A stretch of DNA of 18,512 bases from an uncultured Sutterella sp. GTDB lineage: Bacteria; Pseudomonadota; Gammaproteobacteria; Burkholderiales; Burkholderiaceae_F. The stretch covers positions 1-18,512 of the forward strand of contig CAKQKT010000025.1 in assembly GCA_934249275.1 (NCBI GenBank). The letters are read 5' to 3'. A model generated the notes under the pieces. The model was not told the DNA's origin and did not search any database. It saw nothing but the letters and a program-made list of their open reading frames with translations. Both the position numbers and the translations under genes were made by a program. Shown here in pieces: positions 1 through 7,581 of this stretch (positions are counted from its first letter, which is position 1; the number at the start of each line of letters is the position of its first letter).

Positions 1-788
1 TAGATGCCGCGCTTGACACCCCAAGCAATAGCCGCACCCAGCATGCCGCCCGTCAACGAGTCTACGCCAAAAGCACTTTTGACGATCAAACTCAAGATTT
101 CGGGAACCTGCTCCCAGTTGACGCCAATAATGATGAGCGCCACAACGATGTAAGCCTGCGCCATGAAAGGCACAACCCAAGACGTGAAAGCGGCAATGCG
201 ACGCAGACCGCCGACAATCACGAAACAAGTAATGGAAGCGACAATTGCAGCCGTCACCTCCGCATCCAGGCCGAAAGCTTCATTCCACGCAAGTGCAATG
301 GAATTGCTCTGAACGCCGGGACAGAAGAAGCACGACGCAAGAATAGTCACGACGGCAAAAGTCCATGCGTACGGCTTGAGCTTCAATCCCCTCTCAATGT
401 AGAACGCCGGACCACCGCGATACTGGCCCTCAATGCGTTCCTTGTAGATCTGCCCAAGAGTAGACTCCACGAACGCCGAAGACGCCCCTAGGAACGCCAC
501 CACCCACATCCAAAACAACGCACCGGGACCGCCAAAACAAATGGCAGTCGCCACACCGGCAATATTGCCGGTACCCACGCGACCGGCAAGTGTCAGCGAA
601 AGTGCCTGAAAGCTCGACAAGCCAATCTCATCCTCCTTCTTTTGAAAAAGAAGGCGCCACATTTCAGGAACGAGGCGAAGCTGAACAAAGCGAGACCTGA
701 TTGAGAAAAACAAGCCGGCGCCCAAACAAAAGGCAACCAAGGCAGGGGACCAGATGATGCCGTTGAGGGTATGGATAAAGTCTTCCAT
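1..788 (-). CDS. Sodium:alanine/glycine symporter (AGCS family), partial
   Basis: Reading from the ATG at 788 gives 262 codons that run off the left edge, so the C-terminus is missing. The family imports alanine or glycine with Na+ (sometimes H+) across the inner membrane. Visible family signatures are GNIAGVATAI at about residues 74-83, FGGPGALFWMW at 85-95, RGGPAFYIERGL near 124-135, and GGMLGAAIAWGVKRG just before the cut. In full-length members this last motif is usually followed by the SNEAG motif. Hydrophobic membrane segments are plentiful, starting at residues 11-30. AGAAG lies 5 to 9 bases before the ATG and is a plausible ribosome binding site. The exact substrate cannot be told. 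The gene ends one transcription unit, with argH upstream on the same strand but separated by about 175 bp and a hairpin. Confidence 0.93.
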   Translation of the reverse strand, partial: MEDFIHTLNGIIWSPALVAFCLGAGLFFSIRSRFVQLRLVPEMWRLLFQKKEDEIGLSSFQALSLTLAGRVGTGNIAGVATAICFGGPGALFWMWVVAFLGASSAFVESTLGQIYKERIEGQYRGGPAFYIERGLKLKPYAWTFAVVTILASCFFCPGVQSNSIALAWNEAFGLDAEVTAAIVASITCFVIVGGLRRIAAFTSWVVPFMAQAYIVVALIIIGVNWEQVPEILSLIVKSAFGVDSLTGGMLGAAIAWGVKRGI

Positions 789-880
789 GCTGTCTTCTTT
801 TTGTGCGATTGATAAAGAAACACCGCGCCGGGCATGCGCGTGTTCCGAATTGACGTTTGTTTTATATGTGTAGAGAGCAG

Positions 881-906
881 AAGAGCCCGAAAATTCGGGC
901 TCTTCC
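881..906 (-). terminator. Perfect 12-bp inverted repeat between argH and the symporter; possible terminator
   Basis: The arms 881-892 (GAAGAGCCCGAA) and 895-906 are exact reverse complements with two bases between them. In RNA this gives a strong hairpin downstream of argH. No run of T follows on either strand, so it is a weak or factor-assisted terminator at best. It could also be an mRNA 3'-end stabilising stem, or an operator for the symporter, which starts about 90 bp further on. Confidence 0.5.
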
Positions 907-964
907 AATTGGCGGATGTCGCAGACCAAACCCGGTCAGTCCTTAGACATCCTTTTTTAAAAGC

Positions 965-2401
965 TTAGGCAGCCTTGGCTGCGCGATCGGCGATAATCGC
1001 TTCCCAACGTTCGACCTGCTTGGCAACCTGGGCCGGAGCGGTGCCGCCGAGATGATTGCGAGCATTGACGGAGCCTTCGAGCTTGAGAACCTCGTAAACG
1101 TCCTCTTCGATGGCCGGGCTGAAGCCCTTGAGCACATCGAGCGGCAGGTCTTCAAGACCACAACCGCGTTCGGAGGCGGCACGAACCGTCTGACCGACGA
1201 TGTCGTGAGCCGTGCGGAACGGCGTGCCGTGGCGAACGAGGTAGTCGGCAAGGTCGGTAGCCGTCGGATAGCCGGCCTGAGCAGCCTGATGCATAGCCTC
1301 AGCCTGCGGTTCAACACCGGCCATCATGTCGCAGAAGGCGCGGAGCGTATCCTTAACCGTGTCGATCGCATCGAACACAGGTTCCTTGTCTTCCTGGAAG
1401 TCCTTGTTATAAGCAAGCGGCGTGCCCTTCATGAGGGTCAGCATAGCAATCAAGTCACCATAAACGCGACCGGCCTTGCCGCGAGCCGTTTCCGGAACGT
1501 CCGGATTCTTCTTCTGCGGCATGATCGAGCTGCCCGTCGTGAAGCGGTCCGGCAGCTTGATGAAGGCGAAGCGCTGGCTCATCCAGATCACGAGCTCTTC
1601 GGAGAGACGAGAAATGTGCATCATCAGAACAGCGGCAGCGGAGCAGAATTCGATGGCGAAGTCGCGATCGGAAACGGCGTCGAGCGAGTTCTGGGCAACA
1701 GCTTCAAAACCGAGAAGACCGGCAGAATATTCGCGGTCGATCGGATAGGTCGTGCCGGCCAGAGCGGCGGCGCCGAGCGGGCTGCGATTGACGCGGCGGC
1801 GAAGGTCGAGCATGCGTTCGCGGTCACGTTCGAACATTTCGACATAAGCCAGCATGTGGTGGCCAAAGGTCACGGGCTGGGCGACCTGCATGTGGGTGAA
1901 GCCCGGCATGATGAGGCCGGCATGCTGCTTGGCCTGATGAACCATCACTTCCTGCAGGTGTTCGAGACGAGCGACGATCACATCGATTTCACTGCGCAGA
2001 TACAGACGAATGTCGGTAGCCACCTGGTCGTTGCGGGAGCGACCGGTGTGCAGACGCTTGCCGGCATCGCCAATAAGCGCCGTCAGACGAGCTTCAATAT
2101 TGAGATGCACGTCTTCAAGCTCAAGCTGCCATTCGAAAGCGCCGGAGGTGATTTCCTCGCGGATCTGCGCCATGCCGCGACGGATGTCGGCGAGGTCCTG
2201 TTCGGTGATCACGCCAACCTTGGCAAGCATGGCCGCATGAGCCAGAGAGCCGTCAATGTCAGCCATGGCCATGCGCTTGTCGAAGTCGACGCTGGCCGTA
2301 TAGCGAAGCACAAAAGCGTCCACAGGTTCCGAGAAGCGGCCAGACCAGGCCTTCTTCTTGGCATGCAGCGGATCGTTGGAGTTGTCGTGTTCTTGCGTCA
2401 T
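965..2401 (-). CDS. argH: Argininosuccinate lyase
   Basis: This cytosolic enzyme splits argininosuccinate into arginine and fumarate, the last step of arginine synthesis. The product is 478 residues, close to the usual 460-470. The superfamily signature [11 protein letters not shown] is at residues 290-300 and carries the flexible serine loop. HTGRSRNDQ at 118-126 and the FTH motif with H170 are the other conserved active-site blocks. The family works as a homotetramer. I chose the ATG at 2401 (MTQEHDNS) because AAGGGA sits just before it. An in-frame ATG at 2452 would add 17 poorly conserved residues and lies upstream of the likely transcription start. The gene stands alone, divergent from the tRNA cluster. 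A promoter-like TACAAT and a 5' stem-loop precede it, and I see no clear ARG box. Confidence 0.97.
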   Translation of the reverse strand: MTQEHDNSNDPLHAKKKAWSGRFSEPVDAFVLRYTASVDFDKRMAMADIDGSLAHAAMLAKVGVITEQDLADIRRGMAQIREEITSGAFEWQLELEDVHLNIEARLTALIGDAGKRLHTGRSRNDQVATDIRLYLRSEIDVIVARLEHLQEVMVHQAKQHAGLIMPGFTHMQVAQPVTFGHHMLAYVEMFERDRERMLDLRRRVNRSPLGAAALAGTTYPIDREYSAGLLGFEAVAQNSLDAVSDRDFAIEFCSAAAVLMMHISRLSEELVIWMSQRFAFIKLPDRFTTGSSIMPQKKNPDVPETARGKAGRVYGDLIAMLTLMKGTPLAYNKDFQEDKEPVFDAIDTVKDTLRAFCDMMAGVEPQAEAMHQAAQAGYPTATDLADYLVRHGTPFRTAHDIVGQTVRAASERGCGLEDLPLDVLKGFSPAIEEDVYEVLKLEGSVNARNHLGGTAPAQVAKQVERWEAIIADRAAKAA

Positions 2402-2428
2402 TGTTTGTCCCTTTTTTCCTATAAAAAG

Positions 2429-2456
2429 AGGAGAGAGTCTCCTATGCGTCATTGTA
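2429..2456 (-). promoter_or_regulatory. Putative argH promoter -10 and 5' stem-loop
   Basis: On the minus strand TACAAT occupies 2456-2451, a good -10 hexamer, with no strong -35 at 16-18 bp spacing. Transcription would begin near 2444. The first transcribed bases would then form the small hairpin AGGAGA-CTC-TCTCCT (2443-2429), followed by CTTTTTAT. If the start is right, this is a 5'-terminal stem-loop that could stabilise the mRNA. It also resembles a short attenuator. Confidence 0.4.
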
Positions 2457-2572
2457 CCGTTTTAACAGATGCCGCACACTGATATCCCTAGTCCCGCAAG
2501 AGTCTGAGCCTTGCCGGGCTGCACGAATCGTTCCTTTCAAAGACGGCAATGCCCTCTCTTGAAAAAATAATG

Positions 2573-2600
2573 TTGCATTTTTCCGTTTTTCGTGTAGAAT
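2573..2600 (+). promoter_or_regulatory. Promoter of the tRNA cluster
   Basis: TTGCAT (2573-2578) and TAGAAT (2595-2600) are separated by 16 bp, a good sigma-70 type pair. They end 12 bp before the first base of tRNA-Pro, which fits a short 5' leader removed by RNase P. Confidence 0.75.
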
Positions 2601-2612
2601 TCGTTTTCTACC

Positions 2613-2689
2613 CGGGGTGTAGCGCAGTCTGGTAGCGCGCCTGCTTTGGGAGCAGGATGTCGGGAGTTCGAATCTCTTCACCCCGACCA
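2613..2689 (+). tRNA. tRNA-Pro (anticodon UGG)
   Basis: A complete cloverleaf of 77 nt with encoded CCA. The acceptor arms CGGGGTG and CACCCCG pair perfectly. The anticodon stem CCTGC/GCAGG carries the loop TTTGGGA, giving anticodon TGG. The T loop TTCGAAT is present. It is the first of three tRNAs on one transcript. Confidence 0.97.
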
Positions 2690-2719
2690 TATTTCAGCCC
2701 TGTTGGACACCCAATCGAT

Positions 2720-2796
2720 CTGCCCGTAGCTCAGTTGGATAGAGCACCTGCCTTCTAAGCAGGTGGTCGCAGGTTCGATCCCTGCCGGGCAGGCCA
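2720..2796 (+). tRNA. tRNA-Arg (anticodon UCU)
   Basis: 77 nt with encoded CCA. Acceptor CTGCCCG pairs with CGGGCAG and the discriminator base is G. The anticodon stem CCTGC/GCAGG holds the loop CTTCTAA, giving anticodon TCT, which reads AGA/AGG. The T stem GCAGG/CCTGC has loop TTCGATC. It lies 30 nt after tRNA-Pro. Confidence 0.97.
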
Positions 2797-2812
2797 TAGA
2801 ATTCAAATTCTG

Positions 2813-2888
2813 GTGGGAATAGCTCAGTTGGTAGAGTCCCGGATTGTGATTCCGGTTGTCGTGGGTTCGAGTCCCATTTCCCACCCCA
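2813..2888 (+). tRNA. tRNA-His (anticodon GUG)
   Basis: 76 nt with encoded CCA. Acceptor GTGGGAA pairs with TTCCCAC, and the discriminator is C. The base at 2812 is G, so the extra G-1 needed by histidyl-tRNA synthetase is encoded, giving a 77-nt mature tRNA. The anticodon stem CCGGA/TCCGG has the loop TTGTGAT. It lies 15-16 nt after tRNA-Arg. Confidence 0.97.
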
Positions 2889-2892
2889 GAAC

Positions 2893-2928
2893 AAATCCCG
2901 CACGGTCAACGCCGTGCGGGATTTTTTT
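2893..2928 (+). terminator. Intrinsic terminator of the tRNA cluster
   Basis: A perfect 13-bp stem (2893-2905 with 2912-2924) has a 6-nt loop and is followed directly by a run of T (2922-2928). This is a classic Rho-independent terminator for the plus-strand tRNA transcript. The same stem lies 17 bp beyond the dnaE stop on the opposite strand. There it lacks a solid T run, so it may help end dnaE mRNA less efficiently. Confidence 0.93.
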
Positions 2929-2941
2929 ATCCCTGTTTGTG

Positions 2942-5900
2942 TCAGTATTCGATTTCAGTGCCTGCAACTTCGCCGCTGTTGCGAAGCTCCATGCGCAACT
3001 CGTCCACATTACCGACTGTAAAGGGCAGGTACATGCGTCCGCTCGCCTTCTTTGTGCGGATATCCAACGCAACGGTCACGCCCGTATCGCGCTCTGCCCC
3101 CTTCAGAATGCTCTCAATGCGCTTGACGTCGTGCTTGACGCGTCCGTCGATGTCCACTCGCAGGCAAGATGCCGCCATGGAACGGAATTCATCAAGCGAC
3201 ATGGCGTTTTCAACATTGACCGAAACACGCTTGCTGAATTCGTCATAACGGACGCGGCCCTCGATGCAAACAACATCGTCCACCACAAACTTGTTTCTGA
3301 GCTTCTCCCAGGCATCCGAGAAACAAACCACTTCCATCACCGCCGTGCCATCGTCAAGCTGCACCGCTCCCATGCGGCCTCGCTTTCCCTGAATGACACG
3401 AATATTCGTGACGACACCCGCCAGCTTCACGCTGTCGCGACTCGGTTGAATCTGGCCCAGCGTAAGCGACGTATAGTGCTCGACCTCCTTCTGATACAAA
3501 TCGAACGGATGTCCCGAAAGCCAGAAGCCAAGCGCCCCCTTCTCTTCCTTCAACTTGCGTCGATCAGACCAGGATGGCGCATCCACCCAGTTGACAATGC
3601 GCTTGACCTGCACATCGTCAGCAAACAGACTGTCCTGGCCTTCGCTGGCAGCCACCGCCTGACCGGCCGTCATGGCCTGAGAGACATTTCCATGCAGATA
3701 GCCTCGGTCCGGATTGAGCGAATCAAAGGCGCCCACTCGGATGAGACCGTCAAGATTTCGGGAATTCAGACCGGAAACACGAGCCGTTACGTCGAAAAGG
3801 TCGGTAAAGGGGCCGTCCTTGATGCGAGTTGCCATCATGTCCTCAACCTGCTGGCGCCCGAGTCCCTTCACGCCGCCCAGGCCAAACCGGATGTGCTTTT
3901 CATCCGGCGCCGTAAAGAACCAGTCGGACTCATTGATGTCGGGCGGCAGAATTTCAATGCCGTTGGCGCGCGCATCGTCAAGAAGCGCCTTCATCTTGTC
4001 GCCCTGATCCATCACCATGCAAAGGTTGGCCGCCATGAAACAGGACGTAAAGTGAGTCTTGAGATAGGCCGTTTGGTATGCAACATAGGAATAAGCTGCA
4101 GCATGAGACTTGTTGAAGCCGTAGCCGGCAAACTTTTCCATCAAATTGAAGATTTCAGTTGCAACCGACTCCTTCACGCCTCGTTCGCCCGCGCCCTTGA
4201 CAAAGACTGCGCGCTGACGCTTCATTTCCTCGACGTTCTTCTTGCCCATGGCACGACGCAGAAGGTCGGCGCCGCCCAGCGAATAACCGCCCACCACCTG
4301 GGCCACACGCATCACCTGTTCCTGATACACCATGATGCCATAGGTTTCGGAAAGAACCGGCGCCATGCGCTCGTCAAGGTACTCCACCTTCTCGCGGCCG
4401 AATTTGCGCGCAATAAAGGACGGAATCAGGTCCATCGGCCCCGGGCGATAGAGAGCGTTCAAAGCCACCAAGTCTTCCAAACGGTCAGGACGTGCCTGAC
4501 GGAGCAATTGACGCATGCCCTCCGATTCAAACTGGAACACGGCTGCAGTATTGGCGTTCTGGAAGCACCTGTAGGTTTCCTCGTCGGTAACGGGAATGCG
4601 CTCGAGCTCGAACTCTCTTTCGGGATAAAGCTTGTCAATGTACTCCTTGCACTTTGCAAGAATGGAAAGCGTCGTAAGCCCAAGGAAGTCGAATTTCACA
4701 AGCCCGACGTTTTCCACGTCCTTCTTGTCGAACTGACTGATTGTGTTTTCAGGAGCACCATCGGAGTTGTAGAGCGGGCAGAAGTCCGTCAGAGCACCCG
4801 GAGCAATCAGCACGCCGCCGGCGTGCATGCCGAGATTTCGCGTAATGCCCTCGAGCCCCTTGGCAACGCGCATCAGCTCCTGGTATTCATCATCGCTTTC
4901 AATTGCCTCGCGAAATTCAGGCACCTCCTTGATGGCGTCGTCCAGGGTAACGTTCTTGCCCGGCTGCATCGGAATCAGCTTCGCCAGGCGGTCCGCCTTC
5001 ATAAAGGGGATGTTGAGAACACGCGCGACGTCTCGCACGACAGCCTTGGCGCCGAGCGTACCGAAGGTCGCAATCTGACTCACGGCGTCCGCGCCGTACG
5101 TCTCCTTCACGTACTCGATCGTGCGGTCTCGATTGTACTGGCAGAAGTCCACGTCAAAGTCAGGCATGGACACGCGTTCCGGATTCAGGAAGCGTTCGAA
5201 GAGGAGGTCGAACTTCAGCGGATCCAAGTCCGTAATGCCAAGCGAATAAGCAACAAGCGAACCGGCACCGGAACCGCGGCCCGGTCCCACGGGAACCCCA
5301 TGGGTCTTGGACCAGTTGATGAAGTCCTGAACGATGAGGAAGTAGCCCGGGAACTGCATCTTCTTGATGATGCCGAGCTCATAGTCGAGGCGCTCGACAT
5401 ATTCCGGCCGCTTCGCGTCCCTCACCTTCTCATCCTCGTAAAGGAAAGCGAGACGCTTCTCCAGACCTTCACGTGAAAGATGGTCCATGTAATCATCGAG
5501 ACTCATCCCGTCCGGCGTCGGGAAAAGCGGCAGCTGAGGCTTAGAAAGCACGCCGTCAAGACTGCATCGCTTCGCGATGATGACGGAATTGGCCAAAGCG
5601 GATGGAATGTCCTTGAAGAGTTCGCACATCTGTTCTTCGCTCTTCAGGTATTGCTCGCGCGTATAACTCTTGTCGCGGCGCGGGTCGGTGATCGTGAAGC
5701 CGCCTGCGATGCAGCATCGCACCTCATGCGCCTCGAAGTCCTGAGGCTCAAGGAACTGAACCGGATGCGTCGCCACAACCGGCACATTGAACTGAGCGGC
5801 GACCTTCACCAGAAAGGCATTCTGATTTTCATCCTTCGGGCGTCCGGCACGCTGAAGGTCAATGTAAAGACGATTTGGGAAAAGCTTCTTCCAGCGATTG

Positions 5901-6370
5901 ACAATGCCGCCCGCCTGGCGCTCGCTTCCGGTATCGATCAACTGAGACAGACGTCCCTTAGGGCCGCCCGTAAGGGCAATAAGCCCATCCGTCGCACCGG
6001 GAGCATCGAGCCATTCGTCACAAATCTGCCCGCGATACGGATCCTGTCCTTCCAGATAGGCCTTGGTGAGCAGAACGCAGAGCGAGTGGTATCCCGTATG
6101 GTTCATGCAGTAAAAGGTCATCCTGAACGGATTGTCCGGGAACTTGTTGTTCTTGATCTTGACGTCGCACCCCAGAATGGGCTTCAAGCCCGCAGAGAGT
6201 GCATGCGAATAAAAGCGCAGTCCGCCGAAGACGTTCATCAAGTCCGTGATGCCAAGCGCCACTCCGCCCATTTCAAGCGTTTTATGAATGGCCGGATCTA
6301 TGCGTACAAGTCCGTCCGTGACGGAATATTCAGAGTGAAGGCGAAGATGAACGAAACGGGGCTCTGTCAT
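2942..6370 (-). CDS. dnaE: DNA polymerase III subunit alpha
   Basis: This is the catalytic subunit of the replicative DNA polymerase holoenzyme, 1142 residues against 1160 in E. coli. In order it shows an N-terminal PHP domain (from about residue 5), the C-family polymerase palm with PDFDVDF (catalytic D404 and D406) and KFDFLG (third aspartate D561), and the GPGRGSGAGS segment at 362-371. A sliding-clamp binding peptide QDSLF follows at 912-916. An OB-fold lies at about 981-1060, and a short tau-binding-type C-terminal domain comes last. The start matches the conserved family N-terminus (MTEPRFVHLRLHSEYS). No Shine-Dalgarno sequence is visible before it. apbE ends only 23 nt upstream on the same strand, so co-transcription and some reliance on upstream translation are likely. 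Confidence 0.98.
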   Translation of the reverse strand: MTEPRFVHLRLHSEYSVTDGLVRIDPAIHKTLEMGGVALGITDLMNVFGGLRFYSHALSAGLKPILGCDVKIKNNKFPDNPFRMTFYCMNHTGYHSLCVLLTKAYLEGQDPYRGQICDEWLDAPGATDGLIALTGGPKGRLSQLIDTGSERQAGGIVNRWKKLFPNRLYIDLQRAGRPKDENQNAFLVKVAAQFNVPVVATHPVQFLEPQDFEAHEVRCCIAGGFTITDPRRDKSYTREQYLKSEEQMCELFKDIPSALANSVIIAKRCSLDGVLSKPQLPLFPTPDGMSLDDYMDHLSREGLEKRLAFLYEDEKVRDAKRPEYVERLDYELGIIKKMQFPGYFLIVQDFINWSKTHGVPVGPGRGSGAGSLVAYSLGITDLDPLKFDLLFERFLNPERVSMPDFDVDFCQYNRDRTIEYVKETYGADAVSQIATFGTLGAKAVVRDVARVLNIPFMKADRLAKLIPMQPGKNVTLDDAIKEVPEFREAIESDDEYQELMRVAKGLEGITRNLGMHAGGVLIAPGALTDFCPLYNSDGAPENTISQFDKKDVENVGLVKFDFLGLTTLSILAKCKEYIDKLYPEREFELERIPVTDEETYRCFQNANTAAVFQFESEGMRQLLRQARPDRLEDLVALNALYRPGPMDLIPSFIARKFGREKVEYLDERMAPVLSETYGIMVYQEQVMRVAQVVGGYSLGGADLLRRAMGKKNVEEMKRQRAVFVKGAGERGVKESVATEIFNLMEKFAGYGFNKSHAAAYSYVAYQTAYLKTHFTSCFMAANLCMVMDQGDKMKALLDDARANGIEILPPDINESDWFFTAPDEKHIRFGLGGVKGLGRQQVEDMMATRIKDGPFTDLFDVTARVSGLNSRNLDGLIRVGAFDSLNPDRGYLHGNVSQAMTAGQAVAASEGQDSLFADDVQVKRIVNWVDAPSWSDRRKLKEEKGALGFWLSGHPFDLYQKEVEHYTSLTLGQIQPSRDSVKLAGVVTNIRVIQGKRGRMGAVQLDDGTAVMEVVCFSDAWEKLRNKFVVDDVVCIEGRVRYDEFSKRVSVNVENAMSLDEFRSMAASCLRVDIDGRVKHDVKRIESILKGAERDTGVTVALDIRTKKASGRMYLPFTVGNVDELRMELRNSGEVAGTEIEY

Positions 6371-6393
6371 GACAGGATATTTTGCTCAGCAGG

Positions 6394-7488
6394 TTACTTC
6401 AAAACGGTGAGTTTAACCGAGGGATCGGAAGACGTCACGGATGTGGCCGCCGCAGGCGTCATGACCGCCTGCTTCATGTCGGCATGCATCACCAGCGCCT
6501 TAAGCTCGGAATGCGCACGCAGGAAAGCCTCCGCACGATCCCAGCCCATTGCAAAGAGTGCGGTGCAAAGCGCGTCAGCACGAGCGCCGTCGCGATCAAT
6601 AATCGTCACCGACGAAATGTCCGTCTTTGCGGGACGACCGGTCTTAGGATCCAAAATATGGGAATAGCGCTTGCCGTTTTCCTCAAAGAAGCGCTCGTAC
6701 GCACCCGACGTGATGACGCTCTCATCCTTTACCGCAGCCACGGCAAAGTAGCCTCCGCGAGATTCCGCAGGATGCTGAATGCCAATGCGCCAGGGGCGCC
6801 CGTCGGACTTTTCGCCCACAGCAACGATGTTGCCGCCCAAATCCAGCACGCCGCGCTTCATGCCCTCAGCCTTGAGAATGTCAGAAAGCCTCTGGCCAAT
6901 AAAGCCCTTTGCGATGGCGCCCATATCGATGCTTTGACCTTTGCCGATCTGCATCATGCAGCGCTTGCCTTCATTCCATACACGCACCTTGGAGCGGTCG
7001 ACCTTCGCAACGGCTTGCGCAATGGCAGCATCGGACGGCACGTGTTCGCCTCCGAAGCCGATCTTCCAAAGATTGACGACCGGACCGATCATCGGTTCAA
7101 AGGCACCGTCCGTTTCCTTGGCAACAGCCAGAGCCTGCCTCGTCATATCGGCAATTTCGCAAGGCACTTCAACTGGTTCGCCGGCGCGGCGATTGACCTC
7201 ATTTAGAGGCGTCGCCTTGTGCACGGACATCAGATCGTCATAATCCGTCACCTTGTCTTCAAAAACAATCGCGTAATGCTTGACCGCTTCAGGCGTATTG
7301 CCAAAAAGCTTCGCATTGATGAGCGTGCCCATATGCAGCGTATGACGCTCAAGCGAATATTCCTGAGGCTGTTCGGCCTGCGCCGACTCAACAGGCACCG
7401 GAGACTCGCCTGCGGAAAGCGGAGCCGCCGCAAAAACGGAAGCCAGAAGCACAGCAGCCAGAGAAGCGTTGAAACGATTCAATTTCAT
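6394..7488 (-). CDS. apbE: FAD:protein FMN transferase (ApbE), periplasmic
   Basis: Enzymes of this family cleave FAD and attach FMN covalently to a threonine or serine of target flavoproteins, such as NqrB/C, RnfD/G and FMN-bind domain reductases. The 364-residue product shows the family blocks SIDMGAIAKGF (187-197), LDLGGN (215-220), SGAYERFFEENG (261-272), YSHILDPKTGRPA (275-287) and ADALCTALF (304-312). D305 and T309 are the usual metal-binding region. Residues 1-26 form a cleavable signal peptide ending in PLSA, with no lipobox cysteine, so it should be soluble in the periplasm. I chose the ATG at 7488, where the signal peptide starts. An upstream ATG at 7524 would put 12 residues in front of it. 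The ribosome site is weak (GAAG). dnaE follows after 23 nt, and no obvious flavoprotein target lies in the window. Confidence 0.93.
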   Translation of the reverse strand: MKLNRFNASLAAVLLASVFAAAPLSAGESPVPVESAQAEQPQEYSLERHTLHMGTLINAKLFGNTPEAVKHYAIVFEDKVTDYDDLMSVHKATPLNEVNRRAGEPVEVPCEIADMTRQALAVAKETDGAFEPMIGPVVNLWKIGFGGEHVPSDAAIAQAVAKVDRSKVRVWNEGKRCMMQIGKGQSIDMGAIAKGFIGQRLSDILKAEGMKRGVLDLGGNIVAVGEKSDGRPWRIGIQHPAESRGGYFAVAAVKDESVITSGAYERFFEENGKRYSHILDPKTGRPAKTDISSVTIIDRDGARADALCTALFAMGWDRAEAFLRAHSELKALVMHADMKQAVMTPAAATSVTSSDPSVKLTVLK

Positions 7489-7525
7489 GATTTCTTCGAG
7501 TGAACAGAATATGAGGGCCATCACG

Positions 7526-7557
7526 ACAAGGGGCGGAGCCTCAGCCCCGCCCCTTGT
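7526..7557 (-). terminator. GC-rich hairpin downstream of glnS
   Basis: An 11-bp perfect stem (7526-7536 with 7547-7557, ACAAGGGGCGG and its complement) with a 10-nt loop begins 24 bp after the glnS stop. No T run follows on the minus strand, so termination may be partial, leaving some readthrough into apbE and dnaE. It could also protect the glnS mRNA 3' end. Confidence 0.5.
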
Positions 7558-7581
7558 TCGGCAATCAAACGATTCCGGGCA

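Noticed and set aside
881..906. A strong bidirectional intrinsic terminator
   Set aside because: The stem is perfect but no T run follows on either strand, so I list it only as a possible terminator.
2402..2452. Longer argH start at 2452
   Set aside because: The 17 extra residues are not conserved and the start lies upstream of the likely transcription start. AAGGGA sits just before the ATG at 2401.
1052..2482. Long plus-strand open frame (476 codons) opposite argH
   Set aside because: Its protein shows no recognisable family, while the minus strand encodes a full ArgH with all motifs. Long antisense frames are expected opposite GC-rich genes.
2813..5476. 887-codon plus-strand open frame opposite dnaE
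   Set aside because: It begins inside tRNA-His and mirrors dnaE codons. Its composition is rich in His, Arg, Ala and Leu, as expected for an antisense shadow.
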